Below, piece after piece: positions 36,101 to 46,487 of a stretch of 64,000 bases of DNA. The notes beneath the pieces are model-generated. The model was not told where the DNA came from, ran no database searches, and worked only from the letters and a program-made list of their open reading frames with translations. How positions within the stretch are numbered: position 1 is the first letter of the stretch; every line of letters starts with the position of its first letter. Origin of the DNA: Clitopilus passeckerianus (lineage: Eukaryota > Basidiomycota > Agaricomycetes > Agaricales > Entolomataceae). Location: positions 1-64,000 of the forward strand of contig CALYLX010000145.1 of assembly GCA_944990035.1 (NCBI GenBank), read 5' to 3'. The position numbers and the translations under genes are program-made.

Positions 36101-36108
36101 CGTCCTGA
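30184..36108 (+). CDS. RNA-dependent RNA polymerase fused to an SF1 (Upf1/MOV10-like) helicase
   Basis: Part 1 (30184 to about 32320) is a eukaryotic cell-encoded RdRP of the QDE-1/RDR type, which makes double-stranded RNA for silencing. Seen are ILLSFGGLRFPGSTLRDM-like N-terminal sequence (30390-30440), FSDGCGLISKRLAVQLS (about 30838-30890), RRLFGVCDPYGVLKEGEVHI (about 31455-31515), HGDVLVIRNPCLHPG, and the catalytic SGGDLDGDEYFVCWDKD (31761-31857), whose DLDGD is split by an intron. The frame then runs on through LPEGSDPFILDLLEND (about 32220-32275) into a linker (32300-34460). Part 2 (34465-36108) is an SF1 helicase: ASQIDAVRSC, WGPPG-TGKTT split by an intron (about 34680-34760), DEASQITEPTALIP (about 35230-35275), QLRPTV, DVQYRSPRELMAFPS, then DSFQGRESDVIIFTSVR and LNVMWTRARIALIIIGD near the end. 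I saw no stop-plus-start boundary between the parts. A few single-base frame slips occur (about 32530, 33735). Confidence 0.8.
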
Positions 36109-36461
36109 TGGAGGTACCTGTGAATCCCACTCCTGTATTTCGCCATGTATTTCACCATTTTCCCGAATATGATATGATTCCTCTGAACTGGATGCTACCG
36201 TCGCCAAGCCAAAGTCCCACATAAAGGCATAGCATTCAGGTTGGCTACTAGACTGCTTGGCGGATTATTAGCAAGTTAACCCTCATAAATTCACCACTAC
36301 ATGTCCGCTCAAGGCATTCAAGGAAACATGGATTCTACGCCATCCATTGAAGAATTTACCAAGTCATACATCACGAAAACTATACACTAATAAGAGGAGA
36401 GCTAACGCAATTAAATTAGCGAAAAGCCTGGAAGGATTTTCGTAGGACAAGGTTGTTAGTG
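36109..36461. other. Gap between the convergent RdRP-helicase and BTB1 genes
   Basis: AT-rich 3' flanks of the two genes; no coding sequence recognised. Confidence 0.5.
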
Positions 36462-37362
36462 TCACAAGTTCTCGGAAGAATTGGATTTTGGAGAAACTAA
36501 CATTGTACGACCTCTCGGCTGCTTGCGTAGACTCATTGACATATCGTCTAGGTTGCTGCCGTCGTCCAGGCCTGCAAGGTCGGGGAAGATCTTCTCAATA
36601 AAATGAGTAACCTCTGGTGACATTTTGCCTTCAGTCTGAGAGCTGTCGGCCTCTTCAACGGTCGGGATGTTAGGCCTGTTCGATAGTTGCGCTTGACAAT
36701 ATCGAAAGCCACTGAGATGGCCCTGTAACGAAATGATTTTCATACCAAGGTCTTGGCCAAATTGGTCGAGCTCGTCACCAGTTAGACCCTCCCTTTCTGA
36801 GAGTAGGAAGAGCCCACGATACCACCACCGCTTAACATGGTATTTCTGTCCCCAAGAAATAGATTCGAGAGCATCCAAATCAACCTTGCCGAGTTCCTTG
36901 ATCGCACGATGCCGAACTTCTCCCAATCCCCACATCGTAGCGAGTTCTAACACGGATAACCATTGAGATTGAGTGAGGGACTCTCCTCCAAGTCGCCTGG
37001 CAGTAACTGTGTCAATGACCTTTGAAAATGCATAAACAAACATCTACCCACAGTGGGGAGACAACTCTCAACAGTTGGCGGAAATCGCATGCCCTTACAT
37101 TTTCCAAGCGATGGCGTCGGTCCTTGGACTGGTCAAGAGACGCGCCTGACAGATTGAAGAGCTCTTGGAAGAACGGCGATTCCTCGAAGGGGTGCGCGGG
37201 TACTCGGAAGATGGTATCCTCCACCTATGTATGGCAATGTTAGCACGGCTCTCCTTACATTACTTGGTTGAGCTCGAAGCGCACAATAAAGCAAGCGTTG
37301 TCGAAAAAATGATTCTTGTCTCGGGTATAACGGGAAAGATCAATATGATCTGAATTCATCAT
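36462..37362 (-). CDS. BTB/POZ domain protein 1
   Basis: BTB/POZ proteins dimerise and often act as adaptors for cullin-3 ligases or as nuclear regulators; this fungal subfamily has no assigned role. Exon 1 starts MMNSDHIDLSRYTRD and contains FFDNACFIV, the position matched by YFFEDVYFV in the other copies. After a short intron comes VEDTIFRVPAHPFEESPFFQ and CDFRQLLRVVSPL (37224-37080), which is the BTB fold. The C-terminal part (37000-36462) has LTQSQWLSVLELATMWGLGEVR, the BACK-like helical region, then MKIISLQGHLSGFRYC and FIEKIFPDLAG. The FRVPxHxFEE and LSVLELAT signatures are common to all four neighbours, so this is a tandem family. Confidence 0.85.
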
Positions 37363-38145
37363 TGCTGGTCAGAGAACTCGGGGAGATGAGTATGCAGCGT
37401 TGGTCGAAGCTACTAGACGGATAGCTTGGGCCAAATCTGCAGACTCCAAGCTGCGGGGTGAAGCTGAGCTGCGTTCGTAGCATTTCAATCAATTCGAACG
37501 TGGTGTGACATGGGACATGCTGTTCATCTTTTTGCTTTGGAAGATCTTCCATTTTAGAGTGATCTGCGCCCCTTTTATGGTGATCGATTTCAATTTATCA
37601 GCCTAATCTGCACGACTTTGGGTCCAAACTGTGCTTGTGACGTGGGAAGTTTGTGGCACATTTCGAACAAATCGAGATCTTGAATTGAATTGTACAGTAC
37701 TTTTCGTTCTCTGCGCATGTAAGCCTGACAACGAGAGGCGCCCGGGAACGCAAGAAGTTAAAAAAGGGGTCACTGGTTCGCGCAACGTGTATACGGGATC
37801 CACGCTGGCTTCTTCAGGTTCTCCGACCATGTGCTCACCTCAAATTGAACCAGATTCACTCCCTGCCATGCGCTAAGTCCACGTGGAATTGCTAACATCT
37901 ACAGTCGCAGAATCGCAGGTACTGGTGTAGTCCAAATACCCTGCTGAGACAGCTGAGCTCCTGCGTGATCGTATTTGGCATGGATTAACGCCTCACCAAT
38001 TTGGCCGTCCTCACCAGTCTTGTAAAGCATGGAGTTGGGCAATAATCCGGTTTATATGGATCGTGTTTCACTGGCCGAATAAAAAATACGGTCGAAGATG
38101 CAGTACGAAAATTACAAGAAAGAACGGCAGTCTCTGATTAGTGGT
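37363..38145. other. Gap between BTB1 and BTB2
   Basis: This contains the BTB1 upstream region and BTB2 3' flank. Small open frames on both strands have no recognisable content. Confidence 0.5.
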
Positions 38146-39020
38146 CTACTTTGGCTTTGGTTTGCTACCGCCCCCGCCGCTACCACTGGCAGTCCCGTTC
38201 TCCTGACTAGTAGTCGACGACGTGTTCGAGGCGTCTACGAGCTCGGGGAAAATCTTGTCAATAAACATATCAATCTCCACCTTCGACAACTCTTCCTTCG
38301 GAGCGGAGGATCCTGCCTTCGACGCTCGCTGCTTGAAGCCTGAAACATGCCCCTGAAGGGAGACGACCTTGAAGGTTGTCGGTTTTCCAATTTTGTCCAT
38401 CCACTCGTCCTTAAATTCGTTCTTCTCCACGAGTAGGCGTAGAGCCGGTCTGATCCATTCTTTGACGAGGTAGTCTTGAGCCAGAGCGAGGCGACTGATC
38501 CCGTTCAGTGGCAAATCTTCGAGCGCCTTGATAGCAAGTTGTCGAACCTTTTCGAACTCCCAAGTTGTCGCCAGTTTGAGGACCGCAATCCATTGTGGAG
38601 GGGTGAGTTTTCGTCCTCGAAATGCCTACACCTAAGGTTAGAATACAGGACAATAGAGTTGAATTCAGAGTTGACGAACCTCGGATAAAGAACTCGAAGG
38701 AATTGGCGGAAATCTTGGACGTGTATATCCGGGAGACGGTGGAGAGGATTCTCCTTGGTGACTTGGTTGGCAGAGCTTGTGACCACGGGGCTACCGGGGA
38801 GCCCAAACATATCTCTGAATTTTGTCGAACCCTCCTCAAAATGGTGCCGAGGCAGCCTGAAGATCACATTTCCGACCTGTAGGATAGCGGAGTTTAGTGC
38901 CGCTAGCGAATGGGCATGAACAGCTCGTTGACCTACCAGGAAGTAAACATCTTCAAAAAAGAAGAATTCGTCCTTTTTGCAGGCCGACAGGTCTTCAGAA
39001 AAATACGTGTTGTTGGACAT
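38146..39020 (-). CDS. BTB/POZ domain protein 2
   Basis: The start MSNNTYFSEDLSACKKDE leads to FFFEDVYFLV, then VIFRLPRHHFEEGSTKFRDM, NPLHRLPDIHVQDFRQFLRV and LYPRF (38960-38690). The C-terminal part continues AFRGRKLTPPQWIAVLKLAT (across a splice near 38620), LALAQDYLVKEWIRPALRLL, VSLQGHVSGFKQ and FIDKIFPELVD, with a Ser/Gly/Lys tail. An upstream in-frame ATG at 39050 would add ten residues. A TATA box (TATAAATA on this strand, 39086-39079) lies about 60 bases before the chosen start and favours it. BTB3 is the closest relative. Confidence 0.87.
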
Positions 39021-39078
39021 TTGAAAGAGGTGAGAGCGGTATTGTGACATAAAACCCGTTCTCGCTCTCCTCCCCAAG

Positions 39079-39086
39079 TATTTATA
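39079..39086 (-). promoter_or_regulatory. TATA box of BTB2
   Basis: TATAAATA on the minus strand, about 60 bases upstream of the preferred BTB2 ATG. Confidence 0.55.
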
Positions 39087-39857
39087 ATAGTCAACCATGG
39101 CAGGGATCGATATGGGTACAGGGATAGCAGGAGAATGTCTTGTAAAATTTCCCAAGAAGTTGCGTTGCCGCTCAGAGACAATGTACCAGCTTCGGCAGCG
39201 CTTCCTTTCGCGAGGCATGTCCATCAAGAAGCCTGGACGAGAATTCCAGCATTGAATGAGGCTGATCCTGGTCTTGAGATCGATTCTGGATTCTGACTTC
39301 CGAGGAGGTCAGTGTCATGCATCGTAAAAGACAATTACCACACAACGTACCGGAGAGTTTTCGTGAATCATAAAGTAATGTTATTGCTGTTTTCGATTGA
39401 GATGGCGCGCCATCAAAAACCAAAATAAACACACCAGGATGTCGAAAATCTTCGAGACCCGTTGTCTCGCTCAAATCTCAACGGATTGGGCTAAATGTTG
39501 GTGCGTTGGAAAGCTGTAATATGGGGCTGTTGCGCCCACAGGTAGCGGACTTGAAATCTGAGGTGAAGAACATCGTGGGCCGGGTACCCTTCTAAACACA
39601 TGTGTCATTGGGGGGTCATTGCGGGGCTGGAAAGCCTTGAGATTGTATTTCTGAAGGGCTTGGGTATATATACTGGCGAGTGTGTCGGTATAGTTATGAG
39701 TTGGATCTCAAATATACCATGAATTACGGTCACGTATTCCGGAAGATGAAGCAACAATCAAATTTATATTGAAGATTTTGGCGATAGAGTTACAGGAGAT
39801 AACAAGAAAGAGAAAGAATCGAAAACGACGGTAAAGACTCGGACTCGACACAATGAT
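39087..39857. other. Gap between BTB2 and BTB3
   Basis: No gene supported. It includes the BTB2 upstream region and the BTB3 3' flank. Confidence 0.5.
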
Positions 39858-40749
39858 CTACTTTGCCTTCGAATCAGCTCGCTTGTTGGCGTTACCATTA
39901 CTACTGGTAGCCCCATTCTCCTGAGAGCCTTTTTGAGCAGGGACCGAGGCCTCAACCAACTCTGGGAACACCTTGTCGATGAAAGCGTCGACCTCGGCGA
40001 TGGAGATATCGTCTTTCTGGGTGGTTCCGACCTTGGGACCTCGTGGGTGCTTGTAACCAGCTACATGGCCCTGCAACGATATGACCTTGTGGGCCGTTGG
40101 CGTACCAATTTTCTCCACCCACTCTGTTTTGAATTCCTGTTTCTCCGCGATGAGACGTAATGCGGGCCGCATCCATTCTTTGATATGGTAGTCCTGGGCG
40201 AGGGAAAGCCGGGCGATGGGGCCAATAGTCATATCTTGAAGAGCCTTGATGGCGAGCTCCTTGACTTTGGCAAAGCCCCAGGTAGTGGATAATTTGAGAA
40301 CCGCGATCCACTGCTGGCCGTTCAGTTTCTCAGCTTCAAAGTGTCTAGATAGGAGACAAGAAGTGAGTGAAAGTCAACGAATGAGTAGTGCGCTGGAAGC
40401 CTCGCCTTGGGTAGAGAACACGGAGGAATTGTCGGAACTCATCGAGGTCGATACCGGGAAGTCGGTGCATAGGATTTTCTTTGACGGTATTTTCAGTCGG
40501 ATTGGACACCCTTGGGCTGCCAGGTAAGCAGAACATGTCCCTGAACCGCTCCGAGCCTTCTTCGAAGTGGTGGCGCGGAAGCCGAAATACTGTATCGGCC
40601 ACCTAATAAATTGTAGGTCAAAGTCGAACGCCCAAGGAGAGGTTTCAGTGCAAACTTACGACAAAATATACATCCTCGAAGAAGAAATATTCATCTTTCT
40701 TGCACAATCCGAATTCGCTTCCTCTTTGTAACGTCATTCCGGTGGCCAT
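39858..40749 (-). CDS. BTB/POZ domain protein 3
   Basis: Exon 1 begins MATGMTLQRGSEFGLCKKDE and ends in YFFFEDVYFV at a GTAAG donor (about 40660). Exon 2 has ADTVFRLPRHHFEEGSERF, NPMHRLPGIDLDEFRQFLRV and LYPR. Exon 3 has LNGQQWIAVLKLSTTWGFAKV, ARLSLAQDYHIKEWMRPALR, VISLQGHVAGYKH and AFIDKVFPELVE, with a short charged tail ending DSKAK. Length, exon plan and motifs match BTB2 closely, so a recent duplication is likely. A second in-frame Met is four codons downstream of the chosen one. Confidence 0.87.
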
Positions 40750-41847
40750 GATAAACAGTAGGTGGTGGATATGAGGGAACGACAAGATGATTTAAGGGAA
40801 GGGATCGTTGCTTTGTGTCTTGTGAGCGTTCTCTTTAAAAGGCGCAGGTTCGTTGGCCGAAGGCATGCTTTTGTAGGCAGCGCAATTGGATGTGTAGTTC
40901 TAGCGCTGAGGGGAGGCACTGCAGTCCAAAATCTTCCACGCCGAAGATCCTGAGACGTAATTGGTATTGGCGTTTGTCTAGGGCATCTACTGTTCGCTAG
41001 TCATGCATTAGTGCTTCAAGTCCGCGTGCAATGGGAAGGTCAGGTCTATCCAAAGAATTAGATTATTTGTCAACCTAGGGCGCTTATAGAAAACCCCGAC
41101 TTACGTGCATGTGCTTCGATGGTATGACATGAAGAGCATCTTCGTAACCATAAAGAATTCAATGTTCGTTGAATCCTTGCACCATAACAGGCAGAAATAC
41201 ATTTCAACTCAATGCAAGACTCAATGTCCATCATTGCGAGTTTAGTAGCGGGCTGTCCATTGAGCATGAGTTTGTGCGACTTGATTAATGATTCTTCAGC
41301 AGAACTTGGGAGCTTGGGCATGAGGCAGAGATTGTGAAGGGCGCCGAATCTTTCTGGTTTCTGTACTTCCCTTTCCGGTTGGGCGGTTGCTATTGAGCAA
41401 TGCGCTTGTAGAAGGAGTTTCAAGAACGGAATATCATTTCAAGAACAGCAAAGAAGTGGCCACGTTGAAATGCCAACTCTGGGTGGCCGAACGGCTTGAT
41501 CCGAAAAGCCGAATTTGCCAAACCTGGATAGACGCTCGGGGGCTAAGCGCCAAGTGTTGGCTTCTGAGCCGAGGACAAAGATTTCGACGTTTCCAATGCA
41601 TGTCCAATCTATTGACGTTCCTGTCCGCTATGCCTTGAGTAACCTGCTGAAGATGCGATGCTACGACTGGTCCTGCATCCTTTGAAGGCAACAAGAATCT
41701 GACTGAGCCCCACGCCATTTGAATCCGATTTCTGAGTAATCCTGATTTACGACAAAGAAATATATGTTCCTGGTAACGCTATGAAAGAGCATTGAACCGG
41801 ATTAGGGTATAAAAATGGGTTCAAGGAGCAAGAGCGGTAGTGAGACG
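40750..41847. other. Gap between BTB3 and BTB4 with an unassigned minus-strand frame
   Basis: The only open stretch of note is 41423-41070 on the minus strand (117 codons, with GALHNLCLMPKLPSSAEE and LAMMDIESCIELKCISACYG). It has protein-like composition and several cysteines but no recognised domain. It might be a decayed gene. Confidence 0.35.
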
Positions 41848-42717
41848 CTAGCCTGGAGGTTTGGCCCCGAATGAGAAACTACTAAATAGAGGCCGTGCGG
41901 TAGTATCCACCTCGGGGAATATCTTTCCAATGAATTTATCAATGTAATCGGGCCTTGGGGGCGGGTTTGGGGCAAACGAGAAGATGGGTGCTGATTTGGT
42001 TGGCTCGGGTGGCTCCGCTACTTTTACCTCGTCCGTCTTCTCCTTGTAGCCAGAAACGTATCCTTGCAAGAGTGACACTCTCATACTAAGCGAAAACCCT
42101 AGTCGTGTACTTTCGGCTTCTGTGAGAACTGTATGGCTGGCAAGGCGCCGTAATGCAGTATACCACCAACGATCAACCTTATAGTCATGCGCCAGTGTCA
42201 GTAACGTAGGTCCATCAATGTGGATCCTTTCAAGCTCCCGTATTGCGGTCGCGCGGACTCTGTCAAATTCCCACATCGTGGCCAGCTTCAACACCGAACT
42301 CCACTGAGAAACTCCAAGAGTTTCACACTCGTAGCTCCTGTTAAACGGCCCAAGACACGACATAAATTTGCGTTTGTGAAGCATTCTGAAATCGTTCATG
42401 ACTTGCCTCGGATAGAGTACACGCAGGAGTTGGCGAAAATCGTCGGCCTTGATTCCTTCAAGCTGGATAGGTTTTTCCTTCTTCACGCCGTCTGGGACGG
42501 CATCTTCTCCCGCGGGCAGTCGGAACATATCTTGGAACACTGAAGATTCCTGCTCAAAGTGGTGCTTAGGAACCCTGAACATTGTTTGTTCAACCTAAGT
42601 GGCGACGTCAGATGGTGATCCAGAAACTGACGTTTGCAAATGTACCAGAAAATGGACATCCTCAAAGTAATACTCGCCATCCTGCTTGCTGGACAACAAA
42701 TCAAGCGGTTGCGCCAT
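41848..42717 (-). CDS. BTB/POZ domain protein 4
   Basis: Exon 1 starts MAQPLDLLSSKQDGEYYFED and ends in VHFL at a GTACAT donor. Exon 2 carries VEQTMFRVPKHHFEQESSVF, PIQLEGIKADDFRQLLRVLY and PRQV (42582-42400). A degenerate intron-like stretch (about 42390-42330) can be read through. Then come GVSQWSSVLKLATMWEFDRV, LLTLAHDYKVDRWWYTALRR, VSLLQGYVSGYKE and YIDKFIGKIFPEVD. The tail is Pro-rich (EPPEPTKSAP). It is the most divergent of the four copies and closest to BTB1 in the RWWY motif. Confidence 0.85.
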
Positions 42718-43133
42718 GTTTCATGCAGCCTGGGTATGTCAGCCGAGGATGTCTGTGTAGGAGAATGTTACTCTGGAACCAAGAGATTGCTGTGGGCCAT
42801 CCACGTGGCAAAGGCGCCCAAGTGGCAGCTGACCATACTCATGGTGGTTCTCAATAAGGTTGGCACCTGAAAATCGTGATGTTGACGCTTATTTCATACG
42901 CTTATGGCCCATGGGTCGAAGTCGGCGGTACCTCATAGGAATGACCAACAGAGGCTCACTTTGAGAAAGCCCTTGAGAAAGCCAGAGCTTAGTCTTTTCG
43001 ATTCCGAAAGCCGAACCGATCATTAACTCAGGTGCTAGCGAGCGCTAAAGAGATCAGCGCTAGTCGTTCGCTTTACAAAACGAGGCGATACTATAAACAT
43101 GTCAAAGTAGAAAGCATGGAGTACATATTACGC
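42718..43133. other. Gap between BTB4 and the nucleotidyltransferase-like gene
   Basis: No gene seen. Upstream flank of BTB4. Confidence 0.5.
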
Positions 43134-43864
43134 TCAGTAGTAGTCAGAATCCAAGTCCTCAGCATCTATATCGGATACATCGAACCCTAGTTCAGCCCAT
43201 TTCCCAGCAGAGTCAGGAATCGTATCGATAAACCTCTCGATTCGTTCCATACTCTCGTCAATAAACCACTCGGGTAGGTTCTGATCACTTAAATGCGCAT
43301 CATAGTGGTGGATAGCCAAGTCCAATATCTCATCCAGATCCGCCTCATCCACCCAGGTCTTCTCCTGCATCCTACGCCGATGATCGTCCATGTGGTCAGT
43401 CCAGCCTCTTAGCTTCAGTAAGAGGAGAGTAATCAGAGGCACGACAGGAAGGTCTTCCTTGCCCTCAATGCGAACAAGCTCTTCAGGCCACAGATAAGGG
43501 ATGCTGAGAAGGCCAGGCACGAGGACGTCGACTTTACAGGTCCAATCATCCTCGGCGTGCCGGAACCAAAGAACGCGGTAGTCAGCGTTGGGGTTTCTCG
43601 AGGGAACAAGGTAGAATTCAGAGCTTGAGGACACAAGGAGTTCCTTGATTGATTCTGGTTCCCATTCCTCGTCCATCACAATGAGGTCGACATCCTGGAA
43701 ACACGTTCACTCAATCTGCTGAAGCCGAGTAGAAGGAACCTAACATTTGGTTCCCGACGCTGCATCCCATACACGCTGCATGCAGCACTGCCAAATAGGC
43801 ATACATCCAGGCCGTTCGCTTCCAGAATCTCAATTGCCGCCCTCGCTGCTTCAAGGACACTCAT
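43134..43864 (-). CDS. Nucleotidyltransferase-fold protein (uncharacterised fungal family)
   Basis: Exon 1 is MSVLEAARAAIEILEANGLD then VCLFGSAACSVYGMQRREPN. After an intron ending at about 43695 the next exon gives DVDLIVMDEEWEPESIKELL. G-S-A...D-V-D-L is the metal-binding core of the nucleotidyltransferase fold. Later sequence has FYLVPSRNPNADYRVLWFR, CKVDVLVPG (third acidic position) and PLITLLLLKLRGWTDHMDDH. This pattern is common among Agaricomycete proteins of unknown substrate. Total length is about 225 residues. There is no signal peptide. Whether it is an active enzyme is unknown; all three acidic positions are present. Confidence 0.8.
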
Positions 43865-44272
43865 ACCGGTCGAGGCGGAGGAGACGTGGTGATAGAAGTC
43901 AACAATGGTAACCCGTTGGGCGCCTACTGAACATCAGGATCGTGGCGCTGGCGCGCTCAGGCTTCTGAGCCACAGATTCTAGGTGGATGATCTATCTATG
44001 GAGTCCGTCTGTTGTCAATGAGTTACAAGGCATCGAGAGTCTTTGGACCCACTGCCATCGAAATCAACTTGGATGACCAATAGAAATGGAACCGCGAGTA
44101 GCGAGGGTTTGGCGAAGAACGTTAATATTTGATCACTATTAGAATTTCAAACATGTTGTCGATTAAGTAAAATTCAGTCCAGGTCGTGCTCATGCCGACT
44201 TGTTCTGCTCGAGGAATCCGGAACCACGGATTTGAGCAATCACCTCTGGCGAGCTGATTTGAATGGATGCCA
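43865..44272. other. Gap before the UstYa-like gene
   Basis: No gene seen; 3' flank of the UstYa-like gene and upstream flank of the nucleotidyltransferase-like gene. Confidence 0.5.
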
Positions 44273-45358
44273 CTAATAGATAACAGCAGGTGGAGGTAGG
44301 TCATCTTCAACATAGGTTTTGATGTCAATGTATTTGTCGATATGCCTCTCGCCTGCCCAAGCTCGAACCTTCTCAAAATTCTTACACATATGGGGGTACT
44401 CGAGGCGAGGTCTAACCACGAGGTCCTTAGGGTCCCATTGCCAGAAAACAATAGATGGGTCTGAGTGGCACCTAACGCAACAAAATAAACGATGAATATT
44501 TGATATAGGGATGGGACGGGAGGAAGGAATGCGCTCACATTACGTATTGCCTAATGGAATCGATACAATGGGAGATGTGCTCGGGAGCAAACTCCTCTTC
44601 GGGGTCCTCGAGGAGTTGGTCGTAACGATCTCGACGGAGAGCTTGCCTGACTTTATTCTGGAAAGTATATCAATATCTCATCCGGTGGACGGTTGGTACA
44701 CTTGCGTACCACGCAGTGAAGTTGGTGGAATACGTCGAGTTGAGCGATATAGTACCCAGGGAACTCCTTGATGGGCCATGTTCTGTTAGGCAAGAGAGCA
44801 GCTTCACTCCTGGGAATCTTCATCATCGTAACTAGGTCGAAGTTTTTGCTATAAAGAGGAGTAAAACGAGCTGAATACATAAACTCACGATTGTACAAAT
44901 CTTGCCACGCTTGATCAGACTCGTCAGAGTATTCTTGGTATATTGTCTTCTTGTAAAATCCGTCGTCAAAAACTTTGATTTGGTCCTCCAGAATCTCGTT
45001 TGCCGGAGCTATAAAGGTACGTAATCAATAATTGGAAGAATTGGCGAAGGATTGTCCTACAATAAAGTTGGAGCCGTGTGCTACTCCCAGTGGCTCGGCA
45101 AGTCGCAACTAGTTGGTCGTAGGCGGAACTTGAGCTCCGGAAAGCCAGAAGAAGTAAGATGAACCCAATCGCCTGCACGACAATAATAGCAAGAAATATA
45201 ATATCTTTCTTGATGCCGAAGTGTCTTTTCGTGAGTGAATGAGTCTCGTCGCCGTTGAAGCCATGTTGTTCGCAATGGCATTCTCTGTGAGGCTCTCCAG
45301 CAGGTGACTCGAGGTCAACAGCCATCAGAGGCAGATATCCTTCAGACTTGTCGCTCAT
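44273..45358 (-). CDS. UstYa-like oxidase (DUF3328), probable peptide-cyclising enzyme
   Basis: UstYa-family proteins are membrane-bound enzymes that oxidatively cross-link core peptides of dikaritins such as ustiloxin and asperipin. The N-terminus is cytosolic and hydrophilic (from MSDKSEGYLPLMAVDLESPA), followed by one transmembrane helix, IIFLAIIVVQAIGFILLLLA. Downstream exons read DQIKVFDDGFYKK, then PNRTWPIKEFPGYYIAQLDV leading into FHQLHC, and later EEEFAPEHISHCIDSIRQYV. HQLHC and HISHC are the two HxxHC motifs that define the family. The C-terminal exon has DPSIVFWQWDPKDLVVRPRL and ends DDLPPPAVIY at 44275. About five exons, roughly 250 residues, normal for the family. It is divergent from the repeat-peptide precursor at 46488, with 1.1 kb between the two start codons. 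Confidence 0.87.
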
Positions 45359-46487
45359 AGTCGTGGTGCGAGACAAAGACCGCTCAGTGTGGTGAACAAT
45401 CCCTATTACAAGGAGGGCTCATTGTGAGCAAGACGTCAGAGTCATCAAGCAAGTGGCGATTCGGATCATCCTAGTTCGGCTGTTCTTCAACGACAGCAAA
45501 AATTGTACATGGACCAGAGGCGAAGAGAAGACGTAGCATGCAAACCTTCCCCAATCTGAGGGAAACATGAGGAAAGGAGGCTACGTAAATTACAGTAACG
45601 ATCCTGAAGGGACCGGGACCAGGAAAGGTAAGGCTATTTAATTTTGATCCCGCACTCAACAGGTTGGACCGGCGTTTGTCTTCTCCGACGTGCCCCACCA
45701 TGACCACCTCACTCAAGTTTGAGAGATCCAAAGTGCCATACTATGCGCGAACTGTTGTATCAGATATCTTGATTTTGGCCTGAACTCTCACTAAAACCTC
45801 TAGTACGATTTCTGGGGCAAAAACGCTGTGCATACTCACGCCAGCAACGATGCTTATTCTACATGAACATCAGCATACTCGCTGAAGCTGATTAGATGGG
45901 ACCAGGTCAAGCGAAGTGTAATGGTGGCGGCGGCTTACTGAGAAAGATGCACAAGGTGCTCCCACTAGTCTCTTCAAATATCTCAGCTATTTCCGAAGAA
46001 CTGAAACGTCGCACCTTGGACAGCAGGTTGGATTTCTGATGTCTCAATCTTCGGATAGGTTTTAAAAGTTTCCTTCTGCGCAGGGAGCTATACGTATGGC
46101 TGGATTGAACATATCTGCCTCTGGATCATCCATGTTCAAGGAATCGAATGTCTGAGTTGCGCTTTCCTTCCGCTAGGTATGCCGAGAATGACTCCCATTA
46201 ATTTCGCGTCGGAGGGCTCCACATCAGGCGATCCTACTGTTTCTATTCGGCCTGGGGCGCACGCCGCTGTACTACTGACAAACGGAATGGTAGTCTTGCA
46301 AGTCCTCTGAACCGAGCATGTGTGAAGGGGTCCGATGCTATTGCGATCGTCAACGAGCTAGCAAGTCCTAACTTGACTTACAAAGTCCCCGGACCAGTAT
46401 AAATACAGGTGCCAGTTTTCTACAGACGACACCGCAGTAAAGTGGTATTTCGAGAAATAGCCTCTCTCCCCTCAGGACCCTACCACA
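45359..46487. promoter_or_regulatory. Divergent control region between the UstYa-like and precursor genes
   Basis: This 1.1-kb gap has no convincing gene. It holds a TATAAATA at 46398-46405, 83 bases before the precursor ATG. A shared or common regulator is plausible but not shown by sequence. Confidence 0.5.
46398..46405 (+). promoter_or_regulatory. TATA box of the precursor gene
   Basis: Perfect TATAAATA, followed 83 bases later by the ATG of the secreted precursor, a strong-promoter arrangement. Confidence 0.65.

Noticed and set aside
30184..36108. RdRP and helicase as two adjacent genes
   Set aside because: Not excluded, but the reading frame continues past the RdRP end into the linker and no stop-terminator-start was seen, so a fusion is preferred.
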